From Planctomycetota bacterium (GTDB lineage Bacteria > Planctomycetota > Brocadiia > JAJRTI01), in NCBI GenBank assembly GCA_024278415.1, contig JAJRTI010000068.1:1-7282 (forward strand): a stretch of 7,282 nt of DNA. Direction: 5' to 3'. The number at the start of each line of letters is the position of its first letter. Position 1 is the first letter of the stretch. Shown piece after piece: positions 1 through 4,513 of this stretch. Made by a program: the position numbers and the translations under genes. Below the pieces are notes generated by a model. That model searched no databases. It was not told the origin of the DNA and saw nothing but the letters and a program-made list of their open reading frames with translations.

Positions 1-37
1 AACCGATCCGGTACTCCCGTCTGGCTTCCAATCGTGG

Positions 38-62
38 CTCCGCACGGACATGCCGTGCGGAG
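38..62. repeat. Perfect 10-bp-stem hairpin in the left intergenic region
   Basis: Arms at 38-47 and 53-62 (CTCCGCACGG / CCGTGCGGAG) pair perfectly around the 5-nt loop ACATG. No T-run follows on either strand, so it is not a canonical intrinsic terminator. It could still help end the minus-strand transcript of the hydrolase that stops at 164, or belong to a gene left of the window. Next to it, 68-75 and 84-91 form a weaker A/T-rich inverted repeat with one mismatch. Confidence 0.6.
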
Positions 63-116
63 GCCTAGGCAAAACGTGAATTTGTTTTACCTTTGCGGGC
101 GTAGGAGTTCCGCATC

Positions 117-130
117 GACAACATGTTGTC
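117..130. repeat. 14-bp perfect palindrome (operator-like)
   Basis: GACAACATGTTGTC is identical to its own reverse complement. It lies 33 bp past the stop codon of the minus-strand hydrolase. Its size and perfect dyad symmetry resemble a binding site for a dimeric regulator, but no promoter is recognised beside it and no regulator gene lies in the window. A binding role is only inference. Confidence 0.4.
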
Positions 131-163
131 ATTCCGGCCGCGATAAGCGACTAACGGCCTGGG

Positions 164-1000
164 CTACAGTCCTTCCGCGACGAAGCGGCCCTTCCCATCG
201 CGCGTGATGCGCGCGAGCGGCGCGTGCCTGTCGTGCGGGAATGCGACGACCCAGCCCTTGGCCGCGGCTTCGCCCAGCAGCGCCTTCTTTTGCTCGACCA
301 GATCAAGCGGAAAACTGTCGTACGCGGTGCCATAGGTTGGGCGCATGTGCAGCGCGGTGGGGGCGACATCGCCAATGAACAGGCACGCCTCGCCGGCCGA
401 TTCGATCAAGACCGCCTGGTGGCCGCGCGCATGGCCGCCCGTGCGCCGCACGCGAATGCCTGGCGCGATCTCCGCGTCGCCGTCGACCGTCTCCAGCCGC
501 CCGGCCTCCACGAGCGGCTCGAAGTGGCCCGGCACGTAGGAGCCATGGGTCAAATCGTTCGGCTCCCGCGCATCCTCCAGCTCCGCCGCCTGCACGACGT
601 ACCGCGCGCGGGGGAACGTGGGCTCGCTCGCGCCATCGGCGCCGGGCCGTGTGCACCAACCCGCGTGGTCGAGATGCAGATGCGTCGGCACGACCAGGCC
701 CACGTCCTCAGGGGCCACGCCGCGCGCGGCAAGCGATGCAAGCAGGTCCACACCCGGCCGCAGACCGAGGATGTCCTGCATCTTGGCGTCGTAGTTCCGG
801 CCCATGCCCGCGTCCACAAGCGCGCAACACTGGGGGCCGCGCACAAGGAGCACGTTCATGGAGATCTCCATGCGGTTGCGGTCGTCGACCTCGACTTGCC
901 GCGCCCACAGCGTCTTGGGGATGATGCCAAACATGGTGCCGGCATCGAGCCAGAACGTGCCGTCCGTGACGACGTCGATCTCGAATTCACCGAGTCTCAT
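164..1000 (-). CDS. Metallo-beta-lactamase-fold hydrolase (lactonase/glyoxalase-II-like)
   Basis: A 278-residue protein of the metallo-beta-lactamase superfamily (COG0491-like), expected to be a cytoplasmic binuclear-metal hydrolase. The metal-ligand set is visible in order: HLHLDH (H107, H109, D111, H112), TGGHARGH with H190, FIGD with D211, and FPHD with H256. The GGHxxGHQ form of the third ligand region and the length suit N-acyl-homoserine-lactonase-like and related hydrolases. The substrate cannot be read from the sequence. There is no signal peptide. The start at 1000 is chosen because the minus strand carries AGGGAG (1007-1012) six bases upstream and the protein then begins MRLGEFEIDVVTDG, a typical first strand for the family. 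The frame stays open upstream to 1168, but that would add an Arg/Trp-rich stretch overlapping the divergent gene. It appears monocistronic, is divergent from the AsmA-like gene, and has all ligands intact. Confidence 0.9.
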   Translation of the reverse strand: MRLGEFEIDVVTDGTFWLDAGTMFGIIPKTLWARQVEVDDRNRMEISMNVLLVRGPQCCALVDAGMGRNYDAKMQDILGLRPGVDLLASLAARGVAPEDVGLVVPTHLHLDHAGWCTRPGADGASEPTFPRARYVVQAAELEDAREPNDLTHGSYVPGHFEPLVEAGRLETVDGDAEIAPGIRVRRTGGHARGHQAVLIESAGEACLFIGDVAPTALHMRPTYGTAYDSFPLDLVEQKKALLGEAAAKGWVVAFPHDRHAPLARITRDGKGRFVAEGL

Positions 1001-1006
1001 GCGTTG

Positions 1007-1012
1007 CTCCCT
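1007..1012 (-). promoter_or_regulatory. Ribosome-binding site of the hydrolase gene
   Basis: On the minus strand AGGGAG lies six bases before the ATG at 1000-998. This decides the start against the longer open frame, which has no comparable motif at its own ATG. Confidence 0.7.
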
Positions 1013-1023
1013 GGCATGGGCGG

Positions 1024-1052
1024 TTGACCTGAGACGCCAGATGGGCCATGAT
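1024..1052 (+). promoter_or_regulatory. Possible promoter for the AsmA-like gene
   Basis: TTGACC (1024-1029) and CATGAT (1047-1052) are separated by 17 bases. The -35 matches consensus at 5 of 6 positions and the -10 at 4 of 6. Transcription would begin near 1059 and leave an untranslated leader of about 95 bases before the ATG at 1154. The match is only fair, and sigma factor preferences in this lineage are not known here. Confidence 0.3.
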
Positions 1053-1083
1053 CTTCCTCGCGTTCGGCGTCGCAAGCGCCAAC

Positions 1084-1112
1084 AGTTTAGGCCGCAACTT
1101 GGCCGAGCACAA
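1084..1112 (-). promoter_or_regulatory. Weak promoter candidate for the hydrolase gene
   Basis: On the minus strand TTGTGC (plus 1107-1112) and TAAACT (plus 1084-1089) have a 17-base spacer. The -35 matches consensus at only 3 of 6 positions and the -10 at 4 of 6. It is listed because it is the best arrangement seen upstream of the gene in the 153-bp divergent region. Confidence 0.2.
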
Positions 1113-1153
1113 CCGCCCAGGCCGCGTTCGCACGGAGGGAACCACTCCACGTC

Positions 1154-2389
1154 ATGACGACTCCTCAACCAGCCGCGGCCCCCCGTCCGCGCAAGCGTCG
1201 CCGGTGGCGGCTCGCGTTTGTTGTCTTCTGTGTGCTCGCCGTCGCCGCGTGCGCCGGGCTGCTCGCGCTGAGCGCGTGGCTGCCGGGCTACGTGCAGCAG
1301 AAGATCGTGGGCGTATTCTCAGCCCAGGGCGTGGCCGCGACTTGCGGCGACGTGCGCATCGATCTCAGGGCCGGCCGGATGGAGGCGGACGCGCTCGCGG
1401 TCTCCACCACGGAACGCGGCTCGCCGGTGGGGCTGCTCGGCTGGAAGAGCCTTCGCGTGCAGGTCGATCCGTGGTCACTGCTGAGCGACGTGATCAAGGT
1501 GCGCCAAGCCGACGTTGAGGAGCCGTTCTTCCGCATCGAACAGCGCGAGGACGGCTTCAGCTTCGATCCGATCTTCGCCCGCAAGGCTGCATCGGGCGCG
1601 AATGGCGCCGCCTACATCATTGGCGGCATCGGGTTGCACAACGGCCGGCTGGTGTACGTGGACCGTGTCGTGCAAGGCCAAGGCGTGACCACGACCGTGG
1701 ACGGCATCGTCGGCACGGCGATGCTGCACCACGACCTCTTCGGCCAGGGCTCCACCTGGTGCTCGTTCGACCTGTCAGGCCGGCTGCTCACGCCCGACGC
1801 CGGCAAGATCAGGGCCACGGGCACGGTCCACACGAGCGGCGGCGCGCACATCGACATTCGGTTCGAGATCCAAGGCCTGGGCTTGAAACACATCGCCCCC
1901 TATTGCGGCGCGGACTCGGCGATTCGGCTGGTGGGCGGCACGGCGGACGTGTCGGGCAATCTGGAGATCGGCGCCGGGCGCATCCACTCGCGCTTCATGA
2001 TCGAGTTGCATGGCGTACGGGTGAAGGCCCGGGACAACAGCGTGAGTTCGCTCGTGTTTGGCTTGCCCACGGAGGCCGCGGCGCGGGTGCTCATGGGCCG
2101 GGCCGCGGAGCTGCCGGTCGTGGTGGAGGTGACGGGCGACCTGAGCGACCCCAAATTCGTCATGCGCAAACGCCTCACCACGGCCATTGCCGGCGCGTTT
2201 GCCTCGCGCTTGAAGCACTTGGGCAGCATGGGCCTGTCTGTGCTCGACACCGGCGTGGAGGCCGGCAAAGCCGCCGCGGAGGTTGTGACCGACGCCGGCA
2301 AGAAGATCACCGGCAAGGTGGGCGAAGGGCTGGAGCTGATCAACCCGTTCTCAAAGAAGCGCCAGGGCAAGGAGCCAGACGGCAAGTAG
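1154..2389 (+). CDS. Membrane-anchored AsmA/DUF748-like protein
   Basis: A 411-residue envelope protein. Residues 11-19 are very basic (RPRKRRRWR). One hydrophobic segment follows at about 20-43 and then an extracytoplasmic body, so the topology is N-in with a single signal-anchor. The body resembles the AsmA/DUF748 group. WKSLRVQVDPWSLLS (97-111) plus EEPFFRIEQREDGFSFD (122-138) match the early region. GIGLHNGRLVYVDR (158-171) matches the recurring 'i-x-l-x-NG-x-i-x-y-x-D' strand. VVVEVTGDLSDPKFVM (322-337) matches the usual C-terminal 'G-x-l-x-dP-x-f' end. Known AsmA-like proteins act in lipid transport or outer-membrane homeostasis; a similar role here is inference. The tail (about 365-411) is Lys/Gly-rich and low in complexity. 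At 411 residues it is shorter than many family members. GGAGGGA (1134-1140) lies 13 bases before the ATG, a long spacing, but no nearer in-frame start exists. It appears monocistronic. Confidence 0.75.
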   Translation: MTTPQPAAAPRPRKRRRWRLAFVVFCVLAVAACAGLLALSAWLPGYVQQKIVGVFSAQGVAATCGDVRIDLRAGRMEADALAVSTTERGSPVGLLGWKSLRVQVDPWSLLSDVIKVRQADVEEPFFRIEQREDGFSFDPIFARKAASGANGAAYIIGGIGLHNGRLVYVDRVVQGQGVTTTVDGIVGTAMLHHDLFGQGSTWCSFDLSGRLLTPDAGKIRATGTVHTSGGAHIDIRFEIQGLGLKHIAPYCGADSAIRLVGGTADVSGNLEIGAGRIHSRFMIELHGVRVKARDNSVSSLVFGLPTEAAARVLMGRAAELPVVVEVTGDLSDPKFVMRKRLTTAIAGAFASRLKHLGSMGLSVLDTGVEAGKAAAEVVTDAGKKITGKVGEGLELINPFSKKRQGKEPDGK

Positions 2390-2483
2390 CTGCGGCCGCG
2401 CCTCGGTCACAACAACGCGGTCCTCGCTCCGAGCCGCGATACGAGAGCGGCGCCGTTTGCCTGCGCCCCTGGGCCAATGGCGG

Positions 2484-2495
2484 GGCGCCTGAGCC
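2484..2495 (+). repeat. Left copy of a 12-bp direct repeat flanking the foldback element
   Basis: GGCGCCTGAGCC recurs exactly at 2798-2809 in the same orientation. The bases outside each copy differ (G2483 versus A2797 before, T2496 versus C2810 after), so the repeat is exactly 12 bp. It abuts the terminal inverted repeat of the 2496-2797 element, as expected for a target-site duplication. Confidence 0.75.
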
Positions 2496-2523
2496 TCCTC
2501 TTTACCCATATCTCCAGCCTCTG

Positions 2524-2540
2524 GGACCCCAACGGGGTCC
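2524..2540. repeat. Outer hairpin, left half of the element
   Basis: GGACCCC (2524-2530), loop AAC, GGGGTCC (2534-2540): a 7-bp perfect stem. It is the inverted counterpart of the 2728-2746 hairpin, whose stem is one pair longer. Confidence 0.8.
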
Positions 2541-2550
2541 TGTCCTACAG

Positions 2551-2583
2551 CCCAGGGTTGCGAGCGAAGCTCGCTACCCTGGG
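2551..2583. repeat. Larger hairpin, left half of the element
   Basis: CCCAGGGT (2551-2558) pairs with ACCCTGGG (2576-2583). After a T/T mismatch, GCGAGC (2560-2565) pairs with GCTCGC (2569-2574) around the loop GAA. It is the inverted counterpart of 2686-2718. Confidence 0.85.
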
Positions 2584-2608
2584 TCAGTCGGGCATTCCCT
2601 CTCTCCCC

Positions 2609-2666
2609 CCGTTCCCTCCGCCCTTCCGATCCCGCAAGTGCGGGATCGGAAGGGCGGAGGGAACGG
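2609..2666. repeat. Central 58-bp perfect inverted repeat
   Basis: Bases 2609-2636 pair without mismatch with 2639-2666, leaving a two-base centre AG (physically probably a 27-bp stem with an AAGT loop). It sits at the symmetry centre of the element. Perfect pairing contrasts with the diverged outer arms, suggesting a younger or homogenised centre. Confidence 0.9.
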
Positions 2667-2685
2667 CACTCTGTGGCGGCCTGTT

Positions 2686-2718
2686 CCCAGGGTAGCGGCC
2701 TACGGCCGCAACCCTGGG
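2686..2718. repeat. Larger hairpin, right half of the element
   Basis: CCCAGGGT (2686-2693) pairs with ACCCTGGG (2711-2718). After an A/A mismatch, GCGGCC (2695-2700) pairs with GGCCGC (2704-2709) around the loop TAC. Compared with the reverse complement of 2551-2583, two inner base pairs have changed on both sides so that pairing is kept. Confidence 0.85.
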
Positions 2719-2727
2719 CTGGAAGCC

Positions 2728-2746
2728 GGAACCCCGTTGGGGTTCC
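2728..2746. repeat. Outer hairpin, right half of the element
   Basis: GGAACCCC (2728-2735), loop GTT, GGGGTTCC (2739-2746): an 8-bp perfect stem. It is the inverted version of 2524-2540 with one extra A-T pair. Confidence 0.8.
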
Positions 2747-2797
2747 AGAGGCCGCACACCGCGATTTCCGGGGACCTAAAGATGTGGGTAAAGAACA

Positions 2798-2809
2798 GGC
2801 GCCTGAGCC
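2798..2809 (+). repeat. Right copy of the 12-bp direct repeat flanking the foldback element
   Basis: An exact copy of 2484-2495 in the same orientation, directly following the right terminal inverted repeat. Confidence 0.75.
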
Positions 2810-2929
2810 CACACTGAGATAGGGCTCGACGCGTGGCGCATGCTGCTTCCGCCGAAAGATTCCGTGCCCCTGTCGTCCGGGATGAGCGCATGCACGCCTG
2901 AGGGATCACACCCAAGGCCACGCGGCTCT

Positions 2930-2967
2930 GCCCAATAACCACACTTTGGAGAGTGTGGTTATTGGGC
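2930..2967. repeat. 16-bp perfect-stem hairpin upstream of the GT-C-like gene
   Basis: GCCCAATAACCACACT (2930-2945) pairs perfectly with 2952-2967 around the loop TTGGAG. No T-run follows on either strand. The stem is much richer in A/T than its surroundings. It ends 63 bases before the -35 of the 3031-3058 promoter. It could be a transcription barrier between the element and the operon, an operator-like site, or a separate small repeat. The remaining bases between 2810 and 3030 hold nothing else recognisable. Confidence 0.6.
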
Positions 2968-3030
2968 GCGCGGCGCGAGCGGGGTGATCGTCCTGTGCGG
3001 CCTCGCAGCCATCGGGGCTGGCGGCATCTC

Positions 3031-3058
3031 TTGACTCATTCCACGCGGCCCCTAGAAT
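3031..3058 (+). promoter_or_regulatory. Strong sigma70-like promoter, probably leaderless
   Basis: TTGACT (3031-3036), a 16-base spacer, then TAGAAT (3053-3058): each hexamer differs from consensus at one position. Transcription would start around 3064-3066, on or beside the ATG at 3066. No Shine-Dalgarno motif is seen upstream of that ATG, which fits leaderless initiation. It would drive the GT-C-like gene and the downstream secreted protein. Confidence 0.6.
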
Positions 3059-3065
3059 GGCGCAC

Positions 3066-4508
3066 ATGGAGTCAAACCAGGGCCAAGACGTTCTTACGCC
3101 GCGCAAGGCCGCGCTCAGGCACACCCCCGTGTGGCAGGCGTTGGGAGGGCTGTTGCTGTTCTGCTACGGGTACGTGTGGCACAACCCGGGGCCGAACGAG
3201 CAGAGCCGGCTCAACCTCGTGTACGCCATCGCGTTCCACGGCAAGCTCAACGTCGACGAGTACCGCGACAACACTATCGACATGGCGCTCCACGACGGGC
3301 ACTACTACAGCGACAAAGCGCCGGGACTCTCTTTCGTGGCCGCGCCCATCATGTTCGCGCTGAGGCCGATCTACGAGCGCGTGGAGGCCACGCGCAGGAT
3401 GCGGTTCTTGCTGACCGTCTACCTGCCCCGCTTCTTCGCGGTGTCGCTGCCGTCGGCCGCGTTCGCGGTGTTGCTGTTCGCGTTCATGAAGAGGGCCGGC
3501 GCGGGCGAGCGCTTTGGTGTTGTGCTGGCCCTGTCCTATGGGTTGGGGACGCTGGCTCTGCCGTACTCAGCGCTGTTCTACGGACACCAACTCGGCGCGG
3601 CGTTGGGCTGCTCCGCGTTCATGCTGCTCGTTGTGACCAAGCACAGTCCCCGTGCGTTGTGGCCCTGCGCGGCGGCGGGCGCACTGGCCGGCTGCGCGGT
3701 CGTGGCCGAGTACCCCATGGCGGCGGTTGCCTCCATACTTGGCCTCTATACCGTGTTCACGCGGCGCCGCGTGGGGCCCGCGGCCGCATACGGCCTCGCG
3801 GCTCTGGCGCCGGTGTCCGGGCTGCTCGCGTACCACGCGGCATGCTTCGGCCATCCCTTCGCGTTCGGGTACCAGTTCGAGAAGATTGCGCGCTTCAAGG
3901 AGCACCATGCCCAGGGCCTCCTGGGGGCCACCTCGTTCCGCTGGCGCCATGTCTTCGATGCGACCCTCAGCCCCGCTCGCGGCGTGTTCTTCCTGTCGCC
4001 GGCGCTCCTGCTCGCCCCTTGGGGGTGGTGGCGGATGCTGCGCGGCCGCGCGTGGCGAGCGGAGGCGGTTGCTAGCATCGCCATCTTGGCCGTGTTCCTG
4101 GCCTTTGTCTCAACGCTCTGGGAGGAGAGCTACCTCTACGCACCCGGCCACCGGCACATGATCCCCGTGCTCCCGTTCGCGGCCCTGGCGTTGGCCTTCT
4201 GCCCGCGCGGCCTTCGGCCGCTCATCACACTCCTGGGCGCCTGGGGCGTCGTGCAAATGGTGCTCATCAACTTCGTCGACCCGCGGGCCCCGGAGACCCT
4301 GCACATGTCGCTGCCGTTTTTCCAGTTCTTCGCGCCGCGGTTTTTTGCAGGCCAACTCGACTACAATTGGGGTGTCGCGCTGGGCCTCCGCGGGTTGGCG
4401 TCGTCCCTGCCGTTTTGGGTAGGATCCGCAGGACTTGCGTCCGTCCTGGCCGGCGCGCTGCGCCGCGCGCCCGGCGCCCCCATCGACGATTCATCACACG
4501 AGGAATGA
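3066..4508 (+). CDS. Polytopic GT-C-like membrane protein (putative glycosyltransferase)
   Basis: A 480-residue inner-membrane protein with many hydrophobic segments, for example about 23-38, 115-140, 151-172, 176-191, 201-230, 239-260, 304-320, 334-350, 366-379, 384-403 and 445-464. The first large loop carries NEQSR (44-48), GKLNVDEYRDNTID (59-72) with the acidic pair D64-E65, and GHYYSDKAPG (78-87). This layout, acidic residues followed by a 'YxDKxPG' motif, is reminiscent of the ArnT/PMT-type GT-C fold, in which a lipid-linked sugar is transferred outside the cytoplasmic membrane. Further motifs are LSPARGVFFLSPALLL (301-316) and GHRHMIPVLPF (361-371). Donor and acceptor are unknown and catalysis is inferred. 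The ATG at 3057 is in frame but overlaps the -10 of the promoter, so 3066 is preferred. Its TGA (4506-4508) lies just before the start of the secreted protein, indicating a two-gene operon. Confidence 0.75.
   Translation: MESNQGQDVLTPRKAALRHTPVWQALGGLLLFCYGYVWHNPGPNEQSRLNLVYAIAFHGKLNVDEYRDNTIDMALHDGHYYSDKAPGLSFVAAPIMFALRPIYERVEATRRMRFLLTVYLPRFFAVSLPSAAFAVLLFAFMKRAGAGERFGVVLALSYGLGTLALPYSALFYGHQLGAALGCSAFMLLVVTKHSPRALWPCAAAGALAGCAVVAEYPMAAVASILGLYTVFTRRRVGPAAAYGLAALAPVSGLLAYHAACFGHPFAFGYQFEKIARFKEHHAQGLLGATSFRWRHVFDATLSPARGVFFLSPALLLAPWGWWRMLRGRAWRAEAVASIAILAVFLAFVSTLWEESYLYAPGHRHMIPVLPFAALALAFCPRGLRPLITLLGAWGVVQMVLINFVDPRAPETLHMSLPFFQFFAPRFFAGQLDYNWGVALGLRGLASSLPFWVGSAGLASVLAGALRRAPGAPIDDSSHEE
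4500..4504 (+). promoter_or_regulatory. Ribosome-binding site for the secreted CBM9-like protein
   Basis: GAGGA lies nine bases before the ATG at 4514. A second in-frame ATG at 4505 overlaps the upstream stop codon as ATGA but sits directly against the motif. This favours 4514 and implies translational coupling. Confidence 0.6.
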
Positions 4509-4513
4509 ATGCC

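Larger units (their letters stand above)
2496..2797. mobile_element. 302-bp non-coding foldback (MITE/REPIN-like) element
   Basis: The first 22 bases (2496-2517) match the reverse complement of the last 22 (2776-2797) at 17 positions, sharing TCTTTACCCA and ATCT. A perfect 12-bp direct repeat flanks both ends. The two halves are imperfect inverted copies of each other. From the outside inward each half carries the terminal repeat, a small hairpin (2524-2540 / 2728-2746), a larger hairpin (2551-2583 / 2686-2718), and then half of a central perfect palindrome (2609-2666). The right half has about 23 extra bases after its terminal repeat. The element encodes no convincing protein, so movement would need a transposase supplied elsewhere. 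From memory, similar CCCAGGGT...ACCCTGGG hairpins are common dispersed repeats in planctomycete-like genomes; copy number here is unknown. Confidence 0.75.

Noticed and set aside
224..1027. Long plus-strand open frame opposite the hydrolase gene
   Set aside because: Its protein is a low-complexity Arg/Ala/His product of antisense GC-rich codons with no domain signature, while the minus strand encodes a complete metal-ligand set.
1001..1168. N-terminal extension of the hydrolase frame by 56 residues to an ATG at 1168
   Set aside because: The extension has no family-like sequence, overlaps the start of the divergent gene, and the internal ATG at 1000 has a good ribosome-binding site and a typical first strand.
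1238..1254. Lipobox-like VAAC around residue 33 of the AsmA-like protein
   Set aside because: The hydrophobic segment continues well past the Cys and looks like a single-pass signal-anchor rather than a lipoprotein signal peptide, as is usual for AsmA-like proteins.
2484..2809. CRISPR array or attC-type integron site
   Set aside because: Repeats are inverted rather than regularly spaced direct repeats, there are no spacers or cas or integrase genes, and attC core sites are absent.
1759..2817. Open frames running through the foldback element on both strands (also 2351-2812 minus and 2700-2942 minus)
   Set aside because: They exist because the GC-rich repeats have few stop codons. The translations reflect repeat sequence (TPTGF-, NPNGV-like strings) and show no domain or start signal.
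2930..2967. Intrinsic terminator
   Set aside because: The stem is strong but neither side is followed by a T-run; the bases after it are GC-rich.
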